A stretch of 64,000 nt of DNA from contig OU612067.1 of NCBI GenBank assembly GCA_914767715.1, positions 11,222,001 to 11,286,000 on the forward strand. Direction: 5' to 3'. A program made the position numbers and the translations under genes. Source of the stretch: Membranipora membranacea. Its lineage: Eukaryota > Bryozoa > Gymnolaemata > Cheilostomatida > Membraniporidae. This document shows positions 47,101 through 59,755 of this stretch, piece by piece. The notes below the pieces were generated by a model. It worked only from the letters and a program-made list of their open reading frames with translations. It ran no database searches and was not told the DNA's origin. How positions within the stretch are numbered: position 1 is the first letter of the stretch; the number at the start of each line of letters is the position of its first letter.

Positions 47101-50100
47101 CGACTTAGTATTATATTGACAGAGCCATCATAAAAGGATGCAAATTTTTCTGAGCTCCAGCCTTGAAGTTGAAGGTGTCCGAACCGTTCTTTTATTTTTT
47201 TTTTTTGCATTCCCCAAATATGCACCATTATACAGGCCAAAACTAGTTGACTATTTTATTAATACCATATATCTATTTATATGTGTATGGTAAATACTAA
47301 CCAGTTTAGCTATTCTATTAACTGATTATTTTTACTTCTCAATATTAGTATTCTTCAGTAAGATTACACGAGAGCCTCGATCAGACCTGAGTGTAATAAC
47401 TGATACAGCAGGAATATGGAAACAAGGCTGTCTACGTAGCAGGTACAATATGTAAACAACTCTCAATTTTTTTCTTTCTGCTTTTGAGCAAAATACCCAC
47501 AATGCAACATTATTCAGGAATTCCCAGCTAGAACCACAATCAAAAATTTTGTTGGTGCAAGCTGATTGTATTAATTGTATATATCGTCAGCCCTGCAATC
47601 AATTTTTGCTTTGTCCATAACAATCATCTACCGGAGAACGTTATTTTCTCTTGATGTTGACAAAAAATCCAAACCTATTGTTCATTACACAGACAGCGAG
47701 TCGAAGAAGGAGACTGTTTAGACATGGCTAAGAGAAGTAGAGGAGGTACTTACCCAGACCAAGCTGTGGATGAGAGAAAAAACATGGCTCTGTTCTTCTG
47801 TGCAGTACTGTGCCTTTTACCTACTGGGTTTACAACGAAACTTCCTGTGGTATGTTGCTAATAGTTTGCAGATAAAAACGGCCCAACCTACTATAAAAAA
47901 ATGAGGCCTTGTCGATGGGCTATTTTATTTCATATCACTTTGAATCAGAAGCTGATTCGTAGAGCACAGGTACGCGGCCACAGTAACCTTGGCAGGGAGT
48001 AAGAGTTGCACCAGAACAGGTGGTCCAAGAAAAGAAAAGGGTAATTTGCCCCTGGCTAGACATGGTGAAAATGCACCCCACCCTAGAGAGAGAAAACTAT
48101 CTTTCCACGAGTTGAAACACACAAAACCGCAGACAAACGATGTATCTAGCGGCTGGTCCATGTATCATATCCATACAAAGCTCTGATATATATTATATGG
48201 ATGAGGGGAACATATCTGACCCTGAAAAAGCGTATGCATATTTATGTATTATTGCTGGACTGCATTTCTCATCTTTGATTGGTCCAAAAGTTCAGGATAG
48301 TAATAGCTGACCCGTGTAAACTTTTATCAAGCAGCTTGCTGGGGTGTTACTGGGACTGTATAACGTAAAAGCAGCCAGATTTTTAGCTTTATTCTGATCC
48401 TGTCACAAAATTTATACTGATGACAATGGCGTATCTCCACAGTCAGCCATGCTATGTATTTTACCACTTATCCTTAATTTCATAGCAGTGATACAAAGTG
48501 ATGACGTGTTTTGTCATTTCAGGGATCCGTACCAGCTGATCGTCACATAGCTGCCTATCCTCTGAGTCATATCAATGTCTCAGCTAATGCATATCTATAT
48601 ACTGAGTGGATACACTGCCAGACGCACGTAAGTTATTATCTTCTCTCTCCTATTCCTCAAAGAAAAAAAAGTTAGAGCCAAACCGAGCAGGGTATTTTGA
48701 AGCAAATATTTGATGATCTTTACAACAAGCTCTTATATGATTTTATCACTTTGAGTGCAAACAGGTTGTGGTTTGGTTATCTGGGGTTAGCTGGGAAAGA
48801 TAAGCTGATACACAATTGATTCACCTTGTACAGACTTGAGGATAGCTGGCATCTGCATATATACAGCGGTGAAAAGATTAAATTCTGCAAAATTTCTCTC
48901 CAACCTCCATTTCACTAACTTCCGTTGCCCATTGTTTAGATTCTAACAATTTCTTGGTGATGGTGTTCATTTGTTTGTCAATTCTGCACCAGATTGACAA
49001 TATCCAATACGTGGCAAGTCCTCTGTCTGCTAAACTATTACAGCGGCATTGATTGTCACTTTCGATAGGAAAGGCGTGAAGAGCACCAATTTTTGCCCAA
49101 ATTTTCTTTACAATTGAAGATCTGTTTGAGACCATCTGAGCCTTAAACTCACACCGACCAAGTCAGCAAAACTAAATAAGAAAATCTAACAACCCGTATT
49201 GTTGGTTATATATTGCAGATTTTCTGTAAGCTGGGAGGTTTCATATCCAGTGCACTTGTCATTCCGCTGGTCCACTACACATGTATATATCTGAAAAGGC
49301 GATTTAATGTATATGTGAAGTTTCTACACCGGCTCACTGCAGGGCAGATTACTATGATTATCTCAGCAGCTTTATACATGATAACTACACATGGCTACAA
49401 CTATGGTAAGTGGAACAAGTGAAAAATTAGCCACACGCAACAGTCCTGTTTACTTGTTTGAATGTTCTATCAATATGATTTACACTTGGAAGGTATATGT
49501 ACTTGCACAATGTATCAGAATACTGCAAATACAATCTATGAGTTTAACTACTAGCGTTTGTGTGCGCTGCTCGCAGCCTAATTTATCAATAATACCTACC
49601 AATTGATTTGATTTTATTGCTTATTTTTCTCAGAGATATCTCTGAGAGTATTACTAGCCCCTAGCGTCTTCCTTGGAATCTCAAATGCTCTGGTGTATGC
49701 AGTTGGTAAGTGATAATTAGTATCCTGATTGGTCGTTGTTTCCACAAACTGTTTGAATCAATTCCCCATTGCAGCTTCCCCTCCCATATTTAGAGCAGGT
49801 TGGTAGACATCATCACATTGTGTCCATCGATGAATATGGTTATTGGGTATATTTTTCATACTATCATTCAGTGGTACATTTAAGACCTATGTAATGGAGC
49901 ATTAACGGCAATACATTAAAAAAGGTCACTATCCTCAAGAATGGGTAAAATAAAGGCATTAATGATGAATTGTCTGCCCATGCTTAGAGGACGGACAATA
50001 CCATATTATGACAACGTGGAATGTAGGCCGCCAAACAGTTTGTCCGAAGCGCAATGAGATGACAAAACCATATGTTGGTCAATCAAGGTGCTGATTCATC

Positions 50101-50411
50101 ATCTTGTATCAAACAGAATTTATTTATGTACATTCACTTTATATCATCAACCATTTATTTTCATTTATATGGTTATTTCAGTGTACGAGATGAACCTAGT
50201 GATATCTCCTCGATCTATGCAATGTACATCTATGGGGATGTTCAGATTCCTAGATGGAGCCGGCAGTCTGATCAATCTCATCGCTGCTTACGCATCATAC
50301 GCCTCGAATATAGACTACTTTCTGGGTAGCGGCATTGCTAGTATAGTAATAGGTATGACATTGATAATAATATTGGAGAAGAAAGTGGGGGTGGGCCTTA
50401 CACGAGTGTGA
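44167..50411 (+). CDS. SLC15/POT-family (peptide/histidine transporter-like) membrane transporter
   Basis: Ten exons: 44167-44468, 45255-45383, 45965-46190, 46681-46903, 47349-47442, 47693-47849, 48523-48627, 49219-49405, 49634-49705, 50182-50411. Phases match throughout and give 574 residues, the usual size for SLC15. The start is the first ATG, with G at -3 and +4. Family marks are the TM1 segment beginning ERQRKLALGGILAFEFF, the GGDQ block at the end of exon 3, RRFYALYYWFRKLGEV in exon 4, and VISPRSMQCTSMGMFRFL in the last exon, which matches the APRSMQG block of proton-coupled oligopeptide transporters. About twelve hydrophobic segments are visible. The TM1 ExxER proton-coupling motif reads EFFRN here. 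AATAAA at 50423-50428 follows the stop closely. The substrate is not predictable; it is a divergent member. Confidence 0.85.
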
Positions 50412-50428
50412 TCTCAGGCTATAATAAA

Positions 50429-51256
50429 GCAAAGCCATTATAAAAAATATGTAGCACCTTGTAGTGCCAATCCAGACAACTGGGAAGTTCTCAAGCTAGG
50501 GAGATGTGATCTGCTAACGATGAATATAGGATATACTCTCCTCATGTCCACTGTCACCCTAACGGAGTGAAGTATTCACAGGAGAAAAATTTTATAAGCT
50601 CCCACCTAAGCAACAAGATCTTATGCTAGCTAAAATTTAGTCTCCCCTAAACTAGCTAAATTTAGTTCTTGCTAATACATAAACCTCTAAGGTAGATAAC
50701 ATGTAATGGTACAACAGAAGCCAAAGTAAAGACCATCATTTGGTTTGATCAACATTTTTTCTATTATATTTTTGTATAAAAGTAAAAATTGCTGCATTCT
50801 TTTATAATAATTAACAGAAAATACAATGGTAACAATTGACTAAATATTAGAATGTTTGAGGAATTTTGAAGTCTAACAGCTACGTGATCATGGAGGCCTT
50901 CGGTAAAATTTTCAATATCAAAAGCAAAGAAGTAAGTTTATGTTAATCCTCAAGTTGGAGCGAGTGAAAAGGCAACAGTTGAACCTCTCACAGAGCGAAT
51001 AAACAATAGTTGAGCTCGTATAACTTGTTTAGAGATCTAAGTAGGCAGATTTTGATCATTTGTAAGTCTAGCCTGTTTTGAAAAGGTGTTTCAGATGGTC
51101 ATTTGAGTAGGGTAGACAACTCACCAACCAATCAATACTTGCCAAAACAGGCTACTACCATAGTATCATCCAGAGCTCAACCAAGTCTTTAGCTAACCGA
51201 ATTTGTATTCAAATATAAAACTTCATAGGTTTGCATTTATGTAGAGTGCTGAAGTA
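50429..51256. other. Intergenic, between convergent SLC15-like gene and ARPC4
   Basis: AT-rich sequence with short CTAGCTA-type repeats. No gene, RNA or clear mobile element is seen. Confidence 0.4.
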
Positions 51257-54200
51257 CTAATTGAATTTCTGGAGGAATTCAGCTGCGCTAATTCTGGCTC
51301 GTGAGTTGACAGCTAGTTTCATGTTGCTGATCTCCTTGTCAATCTCCTCCATGAAGCTGATGACAAAGTCTACCAGCTTGTGTTTGTACATCTGCTCAAT
51401 GTGGAAGTTTGTTATCAGGAAACTGATGTCATAGCCCTGCAGAAATCAAATATATCATCATAATAGTTATGTTATGCAAATAATCTACCTCTAGTAAAAC
51501 TTATCATCATTCTAAAGCTTTCTTTTTCCTCTTTTTTTCCGGCACTATTCGGAAAACATTCCGATACTGGAATGAAATGGACCGCCAAAGAAGTGTTAAA
51601 CAAACAAAATACGTAGCATCATCGATGAGTATGGAGTTAGTGGATTCTTAGCATGACAGTGATGACTCGGTGCATGCTTAGCTTGAGTGCTCCACCTGTT
51701 AATTCTGAGGGTGGAGTATGGACGCCGCTACTGCTCAGAACTCACAACTTGGGCGGACAACCTATATTATGTGAAATTAAATTCACTCTGAGAAATGGCC
51801 TAAGCTAGCAATGATCACATTTGTTTATGATCTCAGACTTGACATTGATAATAGGTTGCCAATAACTCTCTTCAATCTAAGTCTGATCACTTGAACAGAG
51901 CATAAATCTTACTCCCTATTGATGTGATCTGAGTTGCTGGCAGTGTATCATTAGGTGAGTAATGGCTAGTCAAACAATCCGTTTATGATTCAAGTTGAAT
52001 ATTTAGGTAGTCCGGATGCAGGTGATATTCACTGCATTTCCATGGTAGTTTTGAGGTCGACCTGAGGCTATTTAGCCTTAGCTTCGAGTTATGGAACTGC
52101 CTCCGAGATCGCCCTGAGCTCCAAGGTTCAGCTCGCACATTTCGGCTCGCACTACAGCGAGGGTTAGCATCAAAGACATTTTTACACGGGAGGCCCGGGT
52201 TCAAATCCCGGCGGCGGCAGTTTTTTTTTCTCAGATCTACCATGGGAATGACTGCATATTTCGAGATCGAGCCAAGAGGTGACAACTCAGCTCGATCTAG
52301 GCTGACCTGAATTTCACATGGAAACATGGTGATAGTTATTTGTTTGTACTACAAAATGTACTACTAATAACAACAGGTCTAAGAATAAGTCCCACTCACC
52401 TCAACTGGTTTTCTTCTCATGATTGAGAAGTTTTCTGCCCTTTGCATCATAAATCTGGTGAATTTACTACATAAGATCTTCTCAATCTCATCGGCCTAGC
52501 ACAAAGATAAATAACAGTATGAAGTAATTATCAGTAAGCCTATGAGCTGATGAGTTAAGTATCCCCAGGAGATACAGTTTGTCCTCTGGCAGCCTTCAAA
52601 TAGTAAATGTCTTTGGCAAGCTATCACTTACAAAACCTCCTTGATCTACATAGACTCTCACTTTAGCTAGCGAAATCTAGTCATTCCCAAACTAGCTCAA
52701 TCATACTCTACCTAATATTTGCTCTGTGTGAAGATTGGTGATTGGAACACAATGTCTGGTGTCCAGACACATGTCTTCATCATTTATTTTTTGTGACTGC
52801 AATGATTGTTACACTAGTACCGGATAAACAACAGCTTGATGAATAGCAAGTAGAGTCGTTTTTTCTCTCCCTCATGCCGGCGGCAAACTGGCACATTACC
52901 ATATGCCATGAGTGACATGACATAGATACTAGTTACTATAGATTAGGTGTTGTCATACACATAAGTCTACCCTAGAAGAATGAAGTATTCCACTGAGGAA
53001 AAGCTTGACCTTTTGTACAGGCTTGGATTAGATCACTTATGATACTTATGAAATATCCTACTTCAGCTAACAAAAAATTGTGATTGATACCATCATGTCA
53101 TACTCAAACTAGCTAAAATAAACTCTAGCTAATATTCATAGTGTAAGTATAGGTACAGCGGTCAAAAGTTGGCGAGAGGCTTTATTACTGATGAAGACCA
53201 TATTTTACATTCCTGTTACATCAAAGGAAGGTTTCGGTTCTTGATGCCAAGGACGAGAACCAACAAATTTTTGGAGAGTTTTGTGCCACAGAGTGTAAAG
53301 ATTATATATAGTATTATATGACAAAGCCTTGTTCCCACCGTAATTTGTCTTTGGCAAAACTACCACAATAAAATATCTATCTACCATATGGACTTACCTG
53401 TTTAATAGCGATACTGATTCTGATGGAGTTAATCGAACATTCAATCATCACCTTCTCTCTCTCATTTCTACTGATGACTACTGGGGTGAGAAGTAGCTCC
53501 TTACTCGATCTGTCAATAAGAAAACCATAACAGCATATCAAAAAATCAGTGAAGCAATAATTAACAGGAAAGCAAATACACAGGGATTCAGTCCAACAAC
53601 AAAGCAAAACCCATCAGCCAATCAAAACAAAACCGATACATAGGCACATGGGTCTATTAATACATACATAAGGAGCCAACACCGCAGAAGCAATATCCAA
53701 CACATCCCATAATACAGACAATGCCCTATTGTTGGCCTGAATCGCAGGCTAGAGAGCAAAAGCAAAGCTAAATTATGTGTCTTGGAGAAACAAAATCATA
53801 CTGTTATACAATGACCATTATCACAGGTGCAATAACTACTGATGGTAATCTGAGATAAAGAGGATAGTATGCTGCTAGACTAATTATGTGATATGTGGGA
53901 TGTAGATACCGTGCACATATTCTCGTCTTATGGTGCCACACAAAAATTGGTATCATCAATCTAGGAGAACTTGATGAGCTTTCAGATAGTATCAGCTAAT
54001 AAAATGAGTACAAAGGCAAGAGCTATAACATAATTTGCACTCAGTAGACATAACGAATTGAGCGAATGTCAGATACATTCATTTTTCTCTGTCATTGGCA
54101 GATATCAGATTAAATGCATAAAAATCAATCTAACATCAACAAACACCATAGGCTTATCCTCCTGCTATCATAGGAGAAGCTTCTTCTGGCAAACTTTATC

Positions 54201-54981
54201 TGGCAGCTTTTTTATGTACACTGATACTCACTTGACTTCAACTTCAGGTTTATTATGTCTCTCTACGACTTGTGATGAGAAGTTCTCCACACACATGGAA
54301 GCATGTAAAGTCTTTCTCACTGCATCCAGATACGGCTTCAGAGTAGATGACTACAAAATTGAGATTACAATGCATAAAATCAAATGAGTGAAGACAGTGT
54401 GCGGGAGGCGATGTGATAAACTGATCCGGGTTCACAAAAGCAAATCTCGTCTATAAGTCAAAAGTGACAACTGGGCTTCTGTTTCAATTTGGGTTGGATC
54501 ACTGTGGTTACATAACGTGATAATGCATAGGCAAATCCATGTAGGCCTAAACTTGTATGATAAAACTTCAACGCCATAAGTCTCATTCAAGCCTTAGAAC
54601 ACAGTAAACGCATCATTTTTGTACTTCATAGGGTAGTGACTACCTGGAGGCTACTGCACAAAATTATCATCAGGTTAAACCATCGGCTAGGACTTCTCAA
54701 TTTCACTTATGATAATGTAGAGGATGAAAAATGAAATTTCCAGATTTGCTCTAGATTGTGCAGAATAGTAGTGAGCCACTTAGAAACACCGGTTCTGCAT
54801 ATTTACAGTTAACCATTCTCACTTTGAGTACAGCTAGTAGAAGTACTATGTCATTAAGTTCAGCTCAAATTGTTTATTATGATGGGCTCCCATCAATTCA
54901 TAGAATACCAAAGTAGTTCAGACTATAAATCTAATGGTCTGTGTCTATTAGATAGGTACAAGAATTTCTAAGCCTTACCAT
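51257..54981 (-). CDS. ARPC4: Actin-related protein 2/3 complex subunit 4
   Basis: Exons (minus): 54979-54981, 54232-54350, 53398-53509, 52400-52495, 51257-51436; together 169 residues, against 168 in the human protein. The match to the family is unmistakable: [119 protein letters not shown] and [14 protein letters not shown]4 with ARPC2 forms the structural core of the Arp2/3 complex that nucleates branched actin. The coding part of the first exon appears to be the ATG alone, before a good donor (GTAAGG). That assignment rests on phase 0 at the next acceptor and is the only weak point. Intron 3 (52496-53397) has no feature. Intron 4 holds the 51990-52330 repeat. Confidence 0.97.
52030..52330 (+). 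mobile_element. MITE/SINE-like element with tRNA-type B box inside ARPC4 intron 4
   Basis: CCCGGGTTCAAATCCCGG at about 52194-52211 is a perfect T-arm containing a Pol III B box, but no 5' acceptor half is present. The outer ends TTTCCATGG...TTGAGGTCGACC and, reverse complemented, TTTCCATGTGAAATTCAGGTCAGCC are related inverted repeats. On the minus strand it reads [10 protein letters not shown], a common translation artefact of tRNA-derived repeats. It may be a foldback element that picked up a tRNA fragment, or a SINE. Confidence 0.5.
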
Positions 54982-55822
54982 GTTTTCTTTATGTGTAAGT
55001 ATTCTCAACAACTGTAACAGAACTTCAACACTTCTTTTCATTCACTTACCAGGAAGTGGAAGTCATATAAACTCAGTTCTGAAAATTTATCATCCCTGCC
55101 TAATAATAAGACAGTGCGATCATATAGTAGACCGACAAAGTATAGAGATAGTTGAGATTTGCAACTAATTTGAAGGTCAAGGACGAAGACAATGATATCT
55201 TTTAACATTTTGCTCATTATACATCGATTCGATGAGGAGATATGTTTAAAGAGATAAATGTGAATTTGTTTATTGGTTGAGAGGATACTTCTGTGAATAA
55301 AAATGTCAGGTGCCTGTGGTGAGTGTTTTTAAACTAGATATGCTTGATTGGTTTGCTACAACTTTAGAAGAATCTTGACAAAATCTTAAAGGATATAATC
55401 TTGCCTTGTCATGTGTTTCAGTTCTTGCCCCGAAAGAAAATAGATTCATGCGTTTCAACAATCCTTTTGATGATTCGTCACCTGTTCAGTTTCACCTGTA
55501 GTTTTCTTATCACCACCATCTTGATTATCTGTGTGCCAACATCATACTCTAACTATGCATAGCTCAGAGAGAGTTCATCCCTTGAATCTATACATGTGAC
55601 TCCCCGGACATCCATGCTTCAGACAATGAACTCAATGAGTTCATTGCTTCAGATATTCTGGTGATTATCAACCAACCATATATATAACATACCTCTAATT
55701 GTTGACTGAGTCTATTTCTGTTTGCTCTAGACAAAGGTAGCAGGGCGATGTAACAGCTGCTGATGCGATCTCTCTTGGATCAATGAGAATTTAAACTTTT
55801 AGCCTCAATGATATACTTGACC
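54982..55822. promoter_or_regulatory. Divergent intergenic region between ARPC4 and the Cys-rich gene
   Basis: About 840 bp separate the two inferred start codons, which point away from each other. Any promoters for both genes should be here. I see no TATA box or clear shared motif, so a bidirectional promoter is only a possibility. Confidence 0.35.
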
Positions 55823-58461
55823 ATGGCACCGGTGAGTAGCTTATATTTTTTCTCCGCTCATTTTATCAGACGGCAGTGGCGTCCTTCATGATCATTCCGA
55901 ATTTTCAGACTGTGGTTTCCAGAAAGCAGCAAAACCACACATACTTTCTGCAGCAAGAGGCTATTGTGCGGAGTAGATAACCAACCTTTATCCTATCCAA
56001 AGACATCAATGTTATTTATTGTAGAACAAAACAACGCTTCAGATAAGAACAATAAGCAGCGTAAATACATCTTGGCAGTCAAAATGAATTCTAAACACAA
56101 TTTATCAATATTAAATACCATAGAAGAGTAAATTATTCGCCAGAAAAAATTTAGCCATTTCATTCATGTCTGAAATAGTTGTATGTAAGCTGACATCTAC
56201 TCATCCTCTAACTTTGTACAGACCCTAGCTAACATTTACTTTCAGTGCTAGAATTTAGGGGGGATGCAAGGGGATGGTGTCCCCCTTCCTACTTTGTCTA
56301 AGGGGATGCAACCCCCCTATATATCAAAACCATTACAATGGCAATAAGCTGTGGACTTGCAGGCTTGAGCCAATCATTTATCAGCTCCGCCCGTTCCCGC
56401 CGGTGGCCTAGGCGTTCCCCTGGACCCCCAACCTGTTTGACATCCTCCTACATCATATTCTCCACTTCTAGCACTGTTTACTCCTAATGTGTAGCTGTAA
56501 AAGGGATGGATCATAAGATGGGGCAGCTATATATTCCACAAAAACAAAGTTAATAACTCTGTTTTTGATTATCTTAATGTGTTATGATGTTGATCACATT
56601 AAACTCTGAACATAATATTTCTCTCTCACACTTACAGATAACGACACCATTGATACCAGACTGGGATAATGTGATAACTGTCAGTCCCACACAATCCAGC
56701 GTACCTATAGAGCTCCCTATAGCTGCCTGGTTCGCTATAGCTATCGGTGCTTACTCACTCATCATAGTACTTATACTCGTGATACGTCAGTGTGCTCTGG
56801 TAAGTTACTCAACTACTCTCAAACAAAAGTACTTTTCCTTTTTTCTGCCACTATGCTATTTTGATTGGTGGTTGATATATGCAAGTCTATTCAGTGGCAG
56901 TTTGTGAATCAGCTCTATTTTTTTAAATGGATCAACGGGCCTCTGTCTCCACCGTTGCTGCCACCACCCACTGTTTGCTTTTCTACCAGTATGCTATTGT
57001 AATTTGCGGCACATGAGTGCAGCTCAAGTCGGTTGTAGTGTGTGTATCAGCTATGTTTTCTCCCAAATGGTTGGTCAATATTGTTGTGACATATTTTACA
57101 ATACTTGATCTGACAGTATGTACCTCGAGCCACAGCCAGCCCTTAAAAGCGTTCGGGATGGCGATCGCGGCCGTAGGCGCTTGTTAAGGGGGCCTTAATT
57201 TACATAAATCATTTTCGAGTCTCCGAAAAGTGCCGTGTCTGAGAATGCCCAGACAACCATTAATAAGTCTGCACATTTATGTTATTTTATTGATGTGACA
57301 ACATATATGTATGTTTCAAGGTATGAGGAATCTGAAAAACAGGGTTAGAACTCTGTGAGATGAGGCAAAAGTGCTGTAAACAGGTGCTAAATTTAAAAAA
57401 GTGATAAATTGCAAAAAACGGAGTTTCCTAGCTTCCCACCCACCCCCTTAACGACCGCCTACGGCTGTGATCGCCATCCCGAACGCTTTTCAGGGCTGGC
57501 TGTGCCTCGAGCTATGAAAGAATGAGGTCAACAGGCCCAGAATGCACTTAATATTTGAATGCTTTCTGTCGTTTGAGGATGATAATATATCTTTTAAGTC
57601 CTTCCATCAATTATGTTATCACAATCTGGCATATCCAATGACGCAACCAATGTTCAATCATGCATGGTCTCATTATCTTTGCTGGCTATCATTATGCTAG
57701 ACTAACAGAAGACTTGGCTAACCCCTCTCATCTTATTGTTTGGTTGCAGGCCAAGGGTTTGTGTGGAGAATGTAGATTTAACTGCTGTCAGGGATCATGT
57801 GGAGAATGGTGCTTGGAGGCTTGTCGAGCTTCATGTGACTGTAGATCACCTTCTATGACTGGATGTCTAGATGCTCTCTGTCCTCAAAGAAGGGTAAGTG
57901 CTTATCTTGACCTATGATTTTTTTTATAACTTTATTGTTATGCATCATATATCAATATATTTCATATATATATATATATCATTGGATTTATGTTTCAATG
58001 TTTTCGATCTTACTACCAAAGGTGAACATTTCGGATACCTGCTTTGGTCAGCTGGCAGGTTAGATCAAGTTTGGTCCATTTCGCATTTCCATTTCCAAGT
58101 TGCTCACCCCCTACCGATAAGCTATTGAGGAAGGGGAGTAACTCCGAATATAACAAAAAAGTTGGATTGACCTTGATCTTCTGCCAGGTGCATTGCATTG
58201 GATATGTGATGGAAATTCAGCCTATGAAATGAGTACAACAAAGCATTACAGCACACAAATCCTATAATGCGCTTTCTCATGATATCTGTGTCTTCTGCTT
58301 TGTAGAATACAAACTTTGCTGACATTGCCATGTGTAGATGTTGCCCAGAGCAGTGTGATTGCTGTGGTGGTGATGCCTGCGATGGAAACTGTGAGACTAT
58401 CAACTGTTTATGCTGTGAATGCACACTCAACGCCGCTCCAGCACATCAACCTACGAACTGA
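55823..58461 (+). CDS. Small single-pass membrane protein with Cys-rich C-terminus
   Basis: Four exons: 55823-55831, 56638-56799, 57750-57893, 58306-58461, all joined in phase 0, giving 156 residues. The first exon encodes only MAP, with a good start context (GACCATGG) and donor (GTGAGT). Residues 4-30 are polar/Pro-rich and about 31-55 form a helix (AAWFAIAIGAYSLIIVLILV). The rest holds 23 Cys in 99 residues, with patterns such as CGECRFNCCQGSC, CRCCPEQCDCCGG and CLCCECT. The RQ after the helix and the lack of a signal peptide suggest the Cys-rich part faces the cytosol, where it might bind metal or be palmitoylated. The Cys spacing faintly recalls I-mfa (MDFI) domains, but I do not claim that family. 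Intron 2 contains a MITE. A likely poly(A) signal AATAAA lies near 59117. Confidence 0.75.
57123..57512. mobile_element. MITE with long (about 70 bp) terminal inverted repeats
   Basis: The left end begins CTCGAGCCACAGCCAGCCCT and runs through AAAAGCGTTCGGGATGGCGA, the CCGTAGGCG block and GTTAAGGGGG. The right end, reverse complemented, gives the same series with a few changes. The interior is AT-rich and non-coding. TA lies next to both ends, which would fit a Tc1/mariner-type target. It sits in intron 2 of the Cys-rich gene. Confidence 0.8.
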
Positions 58462-59755
58462 TAAACTTTTTTATAAAGTTATCTGCCCCTGCCTGTTATT
58501 AATATAAGAGCATGTTGAGCTGTTTCCCCTAGTGCCATTTCTGGACATTAATTCCATGTAGTGCAACTTGTAATTGTGTTACTAACTATTCAGAACTAAC
58601 TAGTAAGAAAACATCAAAGCATATAATGGTGTTTTTTGTAATCTATTTGGAACTGTCTTGGGTTGAAGGAGGTGAGAATTTATTTACGACAGTACTCAGT
58701 ATTATATATTTTAAGTGTTTATTTTCGCAGTATTGGCGGTATCTGAATGTATTGAACCTACTAGGACATATTGTTTGAGATTTAAGAGAGATTGGCTAGC
58801 TATGTTTATGTGATTACAAATACCAGTTTATATAAATGCAGTATTATACCAGGTGTTCCATTTTTAGCCATGTTGTTTGGTAGCTTGTAATTATTGTCTT
58901 CCGTTACACTCCTATGCTTCCTACTGGTTTTGATTTACTATTTTATAATATTTGCACATGTGAAAATTCAGTGAATTTTAGTCCATCATCGTAGCCTTCA
59001 TCCGTCCATTTTCAGGATTATGTTTCCAAGGGGTTATAAAAAAACCCGATTTGTGCCGTGATTGTACTCAGCTTTTTCGTATCTGAATCTTATATTTATC
59101 AGATATTGTGTAATACAATAAAATTCATTCTCTGAACAGCGTGGCTAATACTTTTGTTCGTAAAGAATTTAGACGTTGTACACATTTGGAGGCAGAGCGG
59201 TTATCTCTTTGTGATAATTTGCCAGTTTATTTTTTTATGTGAGCATACATTATATTAAATGAAATTAAAAACGCTTTTGCTTCATTTATTTCATTTTGAT
59301 CACGTTTACATGTTGGCTCACTCCACTACGGGCAGAAACCATGAGATTCGAAGAAGAAGAGACAAAAATTAAAAATTAATTCCTAAGTTGGCACAAAAGT
59401 TAAGTAGAAAAATAAATAAAGTGACTCGAGTAGTTTGAGATTCAGTTTCAGCACTTTTGATTGGTATGTAGATTAATGTTAGGATATATCTTGAGATTCG
59501 TAACCTCACAATATTGAAGTGAGAAGAAAAAGTCTTAATATGGGCATATGGGATACAGGTTGCCTATTTAGACGATTTGTCTCAACACTTAGCATAATTA
59601 GAACAGCGTGAAGTATAACAGTCATAGGATATGTCAATCATCGTGAAGATATGTCAATGACTAGTCTTTGTGCTCAAACAGCTGCAATGTGAATTTGGCA
59701 TTTGTCTGAGAACTTAGAGTAGTGAATGACTAAATTGCCATGACAGAAATGGTAA
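58462..59755. other. 3' UTR and intergenic region between convergent genes
   Basis: It follows the Cys-rich gene's stop and ends at the SLC16-like gene's stop on the other strand. AATAAA near 59117 (plus) and TTTATT motifs near 59226 and 59286 (AATAAA on the minus strand) are candidate poly(A) signals for the two genes. No other feature is seen. Confidence 0.4.

Noticed and set aside
51983-52327. Minus-strand frame with [10 protein letters not shown]
   Set aside because: This is a well-known translation artefact of tRNA-derived repeats.
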